A stretch of 64,000 bases of DNA. Source: Anaerolineales bacterium. Lineage in GTDB: Bacteria > Chloroflexota > Anaerolineae > Anaerolineales > Villigracilaceae. The stretch covers positions 310,001 to 374,000 of the forward strand of contig JAHDWB010000002.1 in the NCBI GenBank assembly GCA_023382595.1. Reading direction: 5' to 3'. This document shows positions 24,846-32,414 of this stretch, piece by piece; within the stretch, counting starts at the first letter, position 1; each line of letters starts with the position of its first letter. The position numbers and the translations under genes are program-made. The notes under the pieces were generated by a model. It had not been told where the DNA came from, ran no database searches, and saw nothing but the letters and a program-made list of their open reading frames with translations.

Positions 24846-25361
24846 TCATCTATACACAATATTCGGAGCATAATTAGTAATTGGAATCCATTTATGAAAA
24901 GAGGATTTGGTAGACTCTGAAAATCTAACTTGCATCTGTCTTATATTTGTATTGCTTGTAGTTTCACGAATATCTAATATATCTCCGTTTTGATCATATA
25001 CTGTAATTGTTGTTTCGAAAACCGTGTTTTCATTTACAATCCTCAACTCGTCAACATAATGTACTCGAATCTCCACTCCTGTTTCTGTTGAAAACACAGT
25101 CTCTCCATCTCTTGTATGTTCATATTCAACATCAAACAAACTGTAACTCAAAGTGCCTTCATCAACGGGTCCTTTTTCGAATAATACAGTTTCAAAACTA
25201 TACGATTCAGAAGATGATATGGTTGTTATTGTAGGCACCGAAGAGCTATCATTAGGCTGAGGGATGGGTACGGCAATTATTGTATTCCCATTTTCATCAG
25301 TATGTGTAGGGTTAAGAATTATAGTGTCGCTTTGGGTATGGGTTTTGGATTTGCTGCACAC
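24846..25361 (-). CDS. Possible displaced Rhs tip / unknown 171-residue protein
   Basis: The frame opens with a GTG (CSKSKTHTQSDTIILNPTHT) inside the 3' end of Rhs fragment C, 43 nt before that fragment's stop and in a different frame. The product is Ser/Thr-rich, then mainly beta (SLFDVEYEHTRDGETVFSTE, IRVHYVDELRIVNENTVFET). No catalytic motif is recognised. The overlap suggests either an old frameshift that separated an Rhs core from its C-terminal tip, or a small independent gene with a weak start. AT-rich. Confidence 0.4.
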   Translation of the reverse strand: MCSKSKTHTQSDTIILNPTHTDENGNTIIAVPIPQPNDSSSVPTITTISSSESYSFETVLFEKGPVDEGTLSYSLFDVEYEHTRDGETVFSTETGVEIRVHYVDELRIVNENTVFETTITVYDQNGDILDIRETTSNTNIRQMQVRFSESTKSSFHKWIPITNYAPNIVYR

Positions 25362-25913
25362 TTAAACCCAGGTCTTACTGCACAATGCCCATCAGGATCT
25401 ATATAATGAATTGGGTTGTTATTTGCGTATGCATAACGATCAAAAGCTTGAACACCTTGTTGCAATGGCACAATCGTATCCGCCTGAGCAAAGCGTCCCA
25501 GTGACGGGTCATACCACCTTGCATTATCCACTTCGCTGTCGCTACGGGATGCTTCGCGATAAAACATGAGACCGAAGTCCGCGGTGTAGGAGTATTGTCC
25601 CGTGTAGGTGTATTCGGTGGGACTTGCTCCGCTTTCATAGCGGACTTCACCCCATGCAGTATGGCGCATGGAGGCGAGTTCGTTGCCGCCCGCATCGGTC
25701 ATCAGGGATGAACTGCCAAAATGATCTCCAATGATGAAGTTCAAGGCACCATCCTTGTGCAAGGTGATTCTTTGCGCGCCCGCGAAATAGTGTTTCGTGA
25801 TTTCTGTGCCCGTCACTTCGTAGCGCCGCATATATATGGTCGGAATCGCATTGGTATTTCGTAGACTCTATGGTCCGGTTCCCAGCTAAGTTCGGCACGC
25901 GCTTGGTCATCAT
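25319..25913 (-). pseudogene. Rhs core-domain fragment C with short tip, frameshifted
   Basis: Two reverse frames join to give an Rhs core end: 25913-25850 reads MMTKRVPNLAGNRTIEST, then from 25831 the other frame reads YFAGAQRITLHKDGALNFII, GDHFGSSSLMTDAGGNELAS, WGEVRYESGASPTEYTYTGQ, NARWYDPSLGRFAQADTIVP and YANNNPIHYIDPDGHCA. The core is cut at the 5' side and lacks most YD repeats. After DPDG only about 20 tip residues remain before the stop. Not a functional Rhs protein by itself. Confidence 0.8.
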
Positions 25914-25939
25914 ACCGCCGGTCGCATCACTATAGGTGA

Positions 25940-26440
25940 TTATGGCGTGAATTCAAAATCTACGTAAGCTCCTACGCATTTATCCGTTTCAATCTCATTT
26001 TCGTACGTATGCCCATGTATCACAATCCTTAATTCCGCTTTTCTGCCTAAAACGGGGATCACCCCTATAAGATCGTATTCATATTCTTTAGCAGGATCGT
26101 TCTTTCCGACAATATACTTGCCGTCAATTGGAAAATATTGAACATTATTTATTACTTCCACCCATTTACTTTGTTCAATATCAAACCACAACAACTTAAC
26201 GTTGTTATCTACTGGAAACATTACAGAGATATTCGATGTGGGTTCTACGCTGAAATTCACATTCCTATCTCCTTCATATAGTTTTCCAACAAAGCTCATT
26301 GTTAGCAATGTGTTCATTTCACAGTTTTTATACATCTGGGTAAATAAACTCTCCGCTTCAACCGCTGTGTTAGTTGCGCAACCCGTAATAAGAATTACAC
26401 AGAGGACGATTTTGAGAACATTAATCTGCGTGATTTTCAT
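25940..26440 (-). CDS. Putative lipoprotein, cargo of the Rhs island
   Basis: The 166-residue protein begins with MKITQINVLKIVLCVILITG and a lipobox cysteine (ITGCA), so it should be exported and lipidated. The mature part is beta-rich (FVGKLYEGDRNVNFSVEPTS; RIVIHGHTYENEIETDKC) with two cysteines. No family is recognised. It starts 3 nt after the Rhs tip gene 26443-27270 with GAGG at ribosome-site distance, the arrangement expected of an immunity gene following a toxin tip; that role is inference. Confidence 0.65.
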   Translation of the reverse strand: MKITQINVLKIVLCVILITGCATNTAVEAESLFTQMYKNCEMNTLLTMSFVGKLYEGDRNVNFSVEPTSNISVMFPVDNNVKLLWFDIEQSKWVEVINNVQYFPIDGKYIVGKNDPAKEYEYDLIGVIPVLGRKAELRIVIHGHTYENEIETDKCVGAYVDFEFTP

Positions 26441-26442
26441 TA

Positions 26443-27270
26443 TTACCTCGGAGGTATTGTGTAAATAAATGGCACAGGTATTTTCTTAACACCCTGATAC
26501 CCAAGGTTAATCGGCATGGATAAAACCATAGACACTTCGATATAGTTGTTTTTGTTCGGTCTGAAAGGATGGCTGTATACAGTGGAACGATTTTCAAGAC
26601 AGTTTTGACAAATCGAAATGATCTCGATCTCGCCTGGGTCTATAACTACTGGTGAGGACGGCTTAAAAATACAATTGGTAGTTATTCTGCATGAGGTCAT
26701 ACTCGGAAGCGCCTCTTCTGCCATTTCGATACGCACCAGCGTTGCACTTGATGCACCTCCATTGACTATGGTAATTCTCATGCCAACCACATCTCCGCTT
26801 TCATGTGTGAGATAGGAAAGAAACACTTCTAAAGTAGGCGGCGCTGTAGGCGAAAGCATTTTCGCTATTCTTATGAATTCGTCCAAAACATCAATGAATG
26901 GATCACTCACCTCATTTGGGCTGCTAAGATGCTGCCAATGATAAACGCTTTCTGGTGTCGCGCCGCCAATGTTTTCTTGATGCCATTGCCCTTTTCCTTC
27001 TTCCTTGTTCTTACCTCCCCCGCCCGTTGACCCTGACCCCGTCCCACCTGCATAGCCGGAGCCGTCGTATCCGCACCAAATGCCGTCGGGTCCGCATGCG
27101 GGGTCATGTCCTGTTGGATCGGTGTACTTGAGCGGATTATATCGGACGTAACTGTACCTATTCCAATCAAGCGGATTGTACGAATCGGGAACGATGCTGT
27201 CAGGTTGGGTCATGTGGTTACGATAAGGGTCGTACCACCTTGCATTATAGAACATGAGACCGAAGCCCAC
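26443..27270 (-). CDS. Truncated Rhs protein: core end plus variable C-terminal tip (fragment B)
   Basis: The 275-residue frame opens at a GTG directly after an upstream stop. Residues 1-52 are the Rhs core end (FGLMFYNARWYDPYRNHMTQ, DSIVPDSYNPLDWNRYSYVR, YNPLKYTDPTGHDP). After the DPTG boundary comes a Gly-rich linker and a 200-residue variable region ending in VPFIYTIPPR. It includes four cysteines (SCRITTNCIF, ISICQNCLEN) and a beta-rich domain of unknown activity. The N-terminal shell is missing, so this is an orphan tip unless it recombines into a complete Rhs gene elsewhere. Confidence 0.65.
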   Translation of the reverse strand: MGFGLMFYNARWYDPYRNHMTQPDSIVPDSYNPLDWNRYSYVRYNPLKYTDPTGHDPACGPDGIWCGYDGSGYAGGTGSGSTGGGGKNKEEGKGQWHQENIGGATPESVYHWQHLSSPNEVSDPFIDVLDEFIRIAKMLSPTAPPTLEVFLSYLTHESGDVVGMRITIVNGGASSATLVRIEMAEEALPSMTSCRITTNCIFKPSSPVVIDPGEIEIISICQNCLENRSTVYSHPFRPNKNNYIEVSMVLSMPINLGYQGVKKIPVPFIYTIPPR

Positions 27271-27276
27271 TATGGC

Positions 27277-27648
27277 TCACAAAAAAAATGGCGAAATCAC
27301 GGACACCACTGCTGCAAGGAAAAATAAAATTGTTTGAATTATTCCATAAACTTTTGCTGGTTTACCACTTAATCCAGCAAAGGGCATGTAGGCAGGCACT
27401 TCCCTTCTCATAAAAATAACAATCCCGCCAATTCCTCCTCCAAACCCAAAAAAACTAAAGGAGAAAAACACGAAAAACTTTAATATTTTCGTGTCAACTT
27501 CAATTCCTCTAGGAGTAACAAATACGGTAAAAAAAATCAGTCCTAGCAGGAGAGGAAAGCTAAATACTATGTAGATCAAGTTGAGCAAGTGATATGTGCT
27601 TAATTTTCTTGTTTCATCGATCACGGTACTAATCAAATTTTTGGTCAT
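27277..27648 (-). CDS. Small three-helix membrane protein in the Rhs island
   Basis: A 123-residue protein with hydrophobic segments LLNLIYIVFSFPLLLGLIFF, FFVFFSFSFFGFGGGIGGIV and IIQTILFFLAAVVSVISPFF. No family is recognised. It sits exactly between Rhs fragment A (core up to GATPTDG) and fragment B (core from FGLMFYNARW), which would be adjacent in an intact Rhs core, so this gene appears inserted into, or left behind within, an Rhs core. Confidence 0.6.
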   Translation of the reverse strand: MTKNLISTVIDETRKLSTYHLLNLIYIVFSFPLLLGLIFFTVFVTPRGIEVDTKILKFFVFFSFSFFGFGGGIGGIVIFMRREVPAYMPFAGLSGKPAKVYGIIQTILFFLAAVVSVISPFFL

Positions 27649-27687
27649 ATTTTCATATCCTTTATCCCGACTTAAAGATAAGCCTTA

Positions 27688-28122
27688 TCATAGGAAAGCA
27701 CATTGAATTGACCCGTCCCAAAAAGCAGTTTTCGCATTCATTAACGATGGTGTCAGGTTGGGTGCCCACTGCGCTGCGGGGCGCTTACCCTTCGGGTATG
27801 ATGTCGCGAAAATGGTTAATGCCGGGGTCATACCGTCTGTAGGCGTCGCTCCGCTCTCATAACGGACTTCACCCCATGCTTTATAGCGTATCTCAGAGAT
27901 TTTGGTCCCATTTGCATCGGTGACGATACTGGTCGAACCCAAATGGTCGCCAAGGATGTAGAACAACTCTCCAGCCTTTCTCACATCGTCCCGATGTCCT
28001 TCAGGATCGCGATACGCTGCGCGAAAGCGGTCAAGATACTTCGCTTTTGCAAAAATCGGTTTGTCACTGAAAGTTCTATTTCTCTTCCTCTCCAAACGCA
28101 AATATATTATCTCCTCGAGCAA
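27688..28122 (-). pseudogene. Rhs core-domain fragment A
   Basis: From about 28040 the reverse frame reads GELFYILGDHLGSTSIVTDA, then KAWGEVRYESGATPTDG, a clear Rhs core. After this point the similarity stops and the remaining 40 residues (PKGKRPAAQWAPNLTPS and on) look unrelated. The first codons overlap the 3' end of the PQQ-repeat gene in another frame and are probably not real. A broken remnant. Confidence 0.75.
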
Positions 28123-29182
28123 AGATTAACATATCGTCAGATGAAATCAACAGTTGTCGATAAATTGTAATAAAGGCAAATCGTGCCAGTGTCAATTTCC
28201 CAATTTGAGTACCGTCTGTTGCGTCAAATGCATAAACAACCGTTTGGGGACCATTAAAAATATATCCAATATCCATTACAATCACCGGATTCTGCATCTT
28301 CCAACCTATATTCGCACACCAGATAATTTTCCCATCTGTTCGTCTCAAAACACAATATTGCAATGCGTCGGTTAAAAGAAGAAAATCTCCAGCTACCTTG
28401 AACTCCTGAACTCTCTCACTCTTTAGGGGCGTATTCCAAAGAACTTCGCGACTCTCCAAATCATATGCAATAACTGCACGTCGATTGGGAGATGAATACA
28501 TTATGCCATCAGAATAGCCCGCATTCCAAATTCTATCTGGTGATTCTGTTACCCAGACAATTTCCCCTGTTCTAGCATCCATCGCGGTTACACCATAGCA
28601 AGGAATGTATATGGTATTACCATAAATATAAGGATGAACAGCCTCCCTGCATACGGGTTTACTCCACAGCAAATCGCCAGTGGATGCCTCATATACATTT
28701 AAGTATGGTCTATAACTAACAGCTACAAAATCATCAGAAACAAACGCAATTTGTGCATTTTGAGCACGGTAAACTGGTTGCTGCCACATGAGATTTCCAT
28801 CTGACAAATCAAGAGCTGATATACCTTGGCCATCCGTCAAAAAGACTAATTCATTTTGAGCCAATGCCGGCTTAGTAATAGTTTGCCAATGCAAATCATG
28901 CTTCCATAATACATCACCAGTTGTGCTGTCCAAGGCATATAGTTTTGTTCGAGTCATCACAAGAAGTGTTTGGTTACCAGCAAGTGATAGTTGTTGAATA
29001 CTGCCTTGCAGGCTTAATGACCATTGTTTTGATAAGGGGAAATCTTCGCTTATCAATTGATCCCGAAGAATATTTCCCGAAAACACAATTAATAATATCA
29101 ACACGGCTGCAAAAGTGCCAACGAACCATGTTCTGCCAATTTTTTTGGAATTGCTGAAGTTGTCTATTGATTTACTTTTCAC
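28076..29182 (-). CDS. Membrane-anchored PQQ-like beta-propeller repeat protein
   Basis: A 368-residue protein with one N-terminal membrane anchor (TWFVGTFAAVLILLIVFSGN) and then repeated tryptophan-containing blades: LYALDSTTGDVLWKHDLHWQ, ISALDLSDGNLMWQQPVY, LNVYEASTGDLLWSKPV, VTAMDARTGEIVWVTESPD, VIAYDLESREVLWNTPLKSE. The AxDxxTGxxxW pattern is that of PQQ/WD-like repeats, as in BamB or quinoprotein dehydrogenases. No PQQ-contacting catalytic residues are visible, so a structural or scaffolding function is more likely. AT-rich, first gene of the leftward island. Confidence 0.85.
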   Translation of the reverse strand: MKSKSIDNFSNSKKIGRTWFVGTFAAVLILLIVFSGNILRDQLISEDFPLSKQWSLSLQGSIQQLSLAGNQTLLVMTRTKLYALDSTTGDVLWKHDLHWQTITKPALAQNELVFLTDGQGISALDLSDGNLMWQQPVYRAQNAQIAFVSDDFVAVSYRPYLNVYEASTGDLLWSKPVCREAVHPYIYGNTIYIPCYGVTAMDARTGEIVWVTESPDRIWNAGYSDGIMYSSPNRRAVIAYDLESREVLWNTPLKSERVQEFKVAGDFLLLTDALQYCVLRRTDGKIIWCANIGWKMQNPVIVMDIGYIFNGPQTVVYAFDATDGTQIGKLTLARFAFITIYRQLLISSDDMLIFARGDNIFAFGEEEK

Positions 29183-29324
29183 AGGCTTCTACTCCAATAT
29201 TTGGCTTTTCAAGGAATCCAAGGTATATAATCAAATGTGAATATCAACTGCATCCATTACCATCTTGCATTATAGAACATCCAAAACAAAATCGCCGCGT
29301 TTTTATAGTAGAATCAACCACGCC

Positions 29325-29408
29325 GGGGCGATGGCGGAATCGGCAGACGCAACAGACTTAAAATCTGTCGTTGGTAACAACGTGAGGGTTCGACCCCCTC
29401 TCGCCCCA
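29325..29408 (+). tRNA. tRNA-Leu (TAA)
   Basis: Acceptor arms GGGGCGA (29325-29331) and TCGCCCC (29401-29407), long variable arm typical of tRNA-Leu, anticodon loop CTTAAAA with TAA, T arm GGGTTCGACCCCC. CCA is not encoded. A TAGAAT hexamer lies at 29309-29314. It forms the right border of the Rhs island. Confidence 0.97.
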
Positions 29409-29515
29409 TCTTCCATCATGCCATTGTAGGCGGTGCGGAGCGCCGCGTGGCGGTCTTCACATACACGAGGCTGCCTCCCGAAGACCGCAATGGCGTTTTC
29501 ACCCAAAGGCTGGTC

Positions 29516-30667
29516 ATGTTCTTTACCCGTCAACAACTTGAAGAGATCGAAAACAAATCCCTCGCGCCGTATGGCATGAAGAGCAGCGAGACAAAAGGAC
29601 GCGCCTACCTCGACGGCGAGCCCGAGTACCGCACCTCCTTTCAAAGGGATCGCGACCGCATCCTGCACACCACCGCATTCCGCAGGCTGGAATACAAGAC
29701 GCAGGTATTCATCAACTTCGAAGGCGACCACTTCCGCACCCGCCTCACCCACACGCTGGAAGTTGCCCAGGTTGGCAGGACGCTTGCCCGCGCCCTCGGC
29801 GGCAACGAAGACCTCGTCGAAGCCATCTGCCTCGCGCATGACCTCGGTCACTCCCCCTTCGGGCATTCCGGCGAAGTGGCGCTTGCGCGGCTGATGAAAG
29901 ACTTCGGAGGCTTCGACCACAACAAACAATCCCTGCGCATCGTCACAGAACTCGAACAGCGTTACCCCGAATTCCCCGGCTTGAATCTCACCTGGGAAGT
30001 GCGCGAAGGCATGGTCAAGCACGAATCGGAATACGACATCTCCGACGCCCGCGATTTCAACCCCGACCTGCGCGGCAATCTCGAAACGCAGATCGCCAAC
30101 GTCGCGGACGAACTCGCCTACACCACCCACGACCTTGACGATGGTCTGCGCTCCGGCATGCTCACCCCGCAAACGCTGGACGGCGTGGCATTGTGGGAGA
30201 TATTGCGCGAAACCTACAACTGGCGCGGCGCGCTGCTCGGCGACATGGAACGGCACCGCATGATCCGTCACCTGGTCGGCATCATGGTCACCGACATGGT
30301 CAAAGCCACCGATGAACGCCTGCGCGAGAGCAAGGTCAACTCGCCAATGGACATACAGAAACTGAAACACAATGTCATCGGCTACAGCGAAGAAATGCAG
30401 CGGCGCAACCGCGAGTTGAAGGATTTCCTTTATAAAAAGCTCTACCGCCACTACCGCGTGGTGCGGATGCAGGTCAAAGCCGAGCGCATTATCTCCGACC
30501 TGTTCCATGCCTACCGCGCAGAACCCGCCATGCTTCCCGAGCAATTCCAGTTCTTCATCGAAAAGCGCGGGCTGGAACGCACCATCTGCGATTACATCGC
30601 CGGCATGACAGATCGATACGCCGTCGAAGAACATCAAAAACTATTCAATCCCCTCGAAAAGCCCTAG
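29516..30667 (+). CDS. dgt: Deoxyguanosinetriphosphate triphosphohydrolase-like HD protein
   Basis: The 383-residue protein is read from ATG 29516, because MFFTRQQLEEIENKSLAPYG is the usual N terminus; an in-frame GTG at 29447 also has a possible ribosome site. HD-domain residues are RTRLTHTLEVAQVGR (His), CLAHDLGHSPFGHSGE (His-Asp and second His) and the later Asp in ELAYTTHDLDDGL. The upstream YRTSFQRDRDRILHTTAFRR and RLEYKTQVF blocks are dGTPase marks. It hydrolyses dNTPs to nucleoside and tripolyphosphate. Confidence 0.93.
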   Translation: MFFTRQQLEEIENKSLAPYGMKSSETKGRAYLDGEPEYRTSFQRDRDRILHTTAFRRLEYKTQVFINFEGDHFRTRLTHTLEVAQVGRTLARALGGNEDLVEAICLAHDLGHSPFGHSGEVALARLMKDFGGFDHNKQSLRIVTELEQRYPEFPGLNLTWEVREGMVKHESEYDISDARDFNPDLRGNLETQIANVADELAYTTHDLDDGLRSGMLTPQTLDGVALWEILRETYNWRGALLGDMERHRMIRHLVGIMVTDMVKATDERLRESKVNSPMDIQKLKHNVIGYSEEMQRRNRELKDFLYKKLYRHYRVVRMQVKAERIISDLFHAYRAEPAMLPEQFQFFIEKRGLERTICDYIAGMTDRYAVEEHQKLFNPLEKP

Positions 30668-30754
30668 ACCGGCTTTTCAATTGGAAAGGGGGCGCGCATC
30701 ACTCCAATGCCCCTTTCCCGCATATGAAGTTTTATCCATAGAAAGGAGCAATCC

Positions 30755-31219
30755 ATGCCCCAACCCAACTACCTGACCCCGGAAGGTGAAGCAAAATTAA
30801 TGGCTGAACTGGAGGAATTAAAGGGTCCGCGCCGCGTGGAACTCGCCGCCCGGCTGCGTTCCGCCATTCAAATGGGCGACCTTTCAGAGAACGCCGATTA
30901 CCACAAAGCCAAGGAGGATCAAGGCTTCCTCGAAGGGCGCATCCAAGAGATCGAAGCCATCCTGCGCAACTCGGTCATTATCGAAAAATCCGCTAAAAAA
31001 GGAGTGGTTTCGATCGGTTCGCATGTGACCATTCAAGAGGATGGCTTTGAACCTGAAACCTATCACCTCGTCGGTCCCACTGAAGCGGACCCGCGCAATG
31101 GGCGCATCTCCCACGAATCACCCATTGGCAGCGCCCTGATGGACAAGAAGGTCGGGGATACAGCGGAGGCGGATGCCCCCGGCGGCAGGATCAAATTCAA
31201 GATCATCAAGATCGAATAA
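30755..31219 (+). CDS. greA: Transcription elongation factor GreA
   Basis: The 154-residue protein has the N-terminal coiled coil with the acidic tip (SAIQMGDLSENADYHKAKED) and the C-terminal FKBP-like domain (SHESPIGSALMDKKVGDTAE). It rescues backtracked RNA polymerase by stimulating transcript cleavage. Length and motifs are standard. The ribosome site AAGGAGC precedes the ATG. Confidence 0.97.
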   Translation: MPQPNYLTPEGEAKLMAELEELKGPRRVELAARLRSAIQMGDLSENADYHKAKEDQGFLEGRIQEIEAILRNSVIIEKSAKKGVVSIGSHVTIQEDGFEPETYHLVGPTEADPRNGRISHESPIGSALMDKKVGDTAEADAPGGRIKFKIIKIE

Positions 31220-31222
31220 CAA

Positions 31223-31254
31223 AAAAATCCCGTCCTGCATAGGACGGGATTTTT
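31223..31254. terminator. Bidirectional terminator after greA
   Basis: AAAAATCCCGTCCT (31223-31236), loop GCAT, AGGACGGGATTTTT complement (31241-31254). It serves greA and the convergent 31266 gene. Confidence 0.92.
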
Positions 31255-31265
31255 CGATTCTCGTA

Positions 31266-32261
31266 TCAGCCCTGGCGGGGCCAGATCGCCAGTTCCAATG
31301 TGATGCGCTCGAAATAACTGCCATCCGGCATCGGTCCCTTGCCGTATTCAAGATCAACCACCGTGGCAAGCAGTTGCAGGGTGGCGGTTTCAAGCAGCAC
31401 TTGCGCATGCGGTTCCACCAGCACAAGCTCGCCTTTCGGCTCCAGCCGCGCGCGGATGGCCGGGTCTTCGAACGCATGCTGCGACATCAACACTTTGGTG
31501 GCAGTCTTGATATCGTTTTTATCAAAGAGCCAGAATTCAAGTGCGGTCACTTTCTTTGGCTCGCCTACGCCGATGGCTTCCGAAACGCCCACGCCATACT
31601 CGCCCAGGAACTCGCCAGCCTGTGTATCGATACTGAACGACTCATCGTACAAATCGTCTCCCAACACATAGGTTGTCATCGTTTGCGTAATGGGAGGCGC
31701 GAGCCCAAGTTCTTCAAAATTGGTGCGCTCGGTGGCGCGGTTGATCTCGGAAGCATGTTTCGCAGCGGTCATTTCACCGCTGCCGCGCTTCCCAAGCAAT
31801 TTGAACATATACAACGCAATGGCAGCCACCACGCCCAAGAGCAGGATAACGCCAATGGCAATTCCGGCTGTCCGCGTGAGGGATGACATTCCGCCGCTGC
31901 CGTCATCCACAGGTGCCCCGCCGCCGGAAGAAAGGACACTGGCGACCAGATCACCGTATACCCGGATGACATCCACTTCCTGATTGCCAGGGTTGGCTTG
32001 GATCTTGAGGAACGCATCCTGTGCCCCGGCGCCAAGATTCACCCAACGCTGTACGGCAAGGTTCGGGTCCGAATTGAGGCGAAAGGAGTCAAGCGTCATG
32101 CGCAGGTAATCTTCCTGCAGGTCCGGGCGCAGATAGGCAGGCGTTGCATCCTTGAATTCCTTTGTCTGCCACCCGATCAAAAGCCCCACAAGCACTCCGA
32201 CCAATGCGGCAATGATCGTAGCCTTGGGCAGATTCTTCAACAATGCGATGATAAACTGCAT
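31266..32261 (-). CDS. Two-TM membrane protein of unknown function
   Basis: A 331-residue protein from ATG 32261, which AAGGAG precedes on the coding strand. The first helix is IIAALVGVLVGLLIGW (about residues 14-30) and the second IAIGVILLLGVVAAIALYMF (about 140). Between them lies an extracytoplasmic helical domain with DLQEDYLRMTLDSFRLN; after the second comes a cytoplasmic beta-rich region that includes ALEFWLFDKNDIKTATKVLM. I believe such proteins are largely confined to Chloroflexota. No known function. Confidence 0.75.
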   Translation of the reverse strand: MQFIIALLKNLPKATIIAALVGVLVGLLIGWQTKEFKDATPAYLRPDLQEDYLRMTLDSFRLNSDPNLAVQRWVNLGAGAQDAFLKIQANPGNQEVDVIRVYGDLVASVLSSGGGAPVDDGSGGMSSLTRTAGIAIGVILLLGVVAAIALYMFKLLGKRGSGEMTAAKHASEINRATERTNFEELGLAPPITQTMTTYVLGDDLYDESFSIDTQAGEFLGEYGVGVSEAIGVGEPKKVTALEFWLFDKNDIKTATKVLMSQHAFEDPAIRARLEPKGELVLVEPHAQVLLETATLQLLATVVDLEYGKGPMPDGSYFERITLELAIWPRQG

Positions 32262-32414
32262 ACGCGACTCCTTTAAATCAGTGGATAGCCCGATTATACA
32301 TCCATTTCCGGCGCTTATCGTGTCAGAAGGGTTATCATTTCCGGACAAAAGACAGCGCTTCAACCCCGCCGGCAATTGACCGGCAGCATAGGGCGGGGGC
32401 AACCCTGACGCCGG

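Noticed and set aside
30668-30754. Riboswitch-like leader upstream of greA
   Set aside because: No conserved aptamer pattern; a plain leader with AAGGAG.
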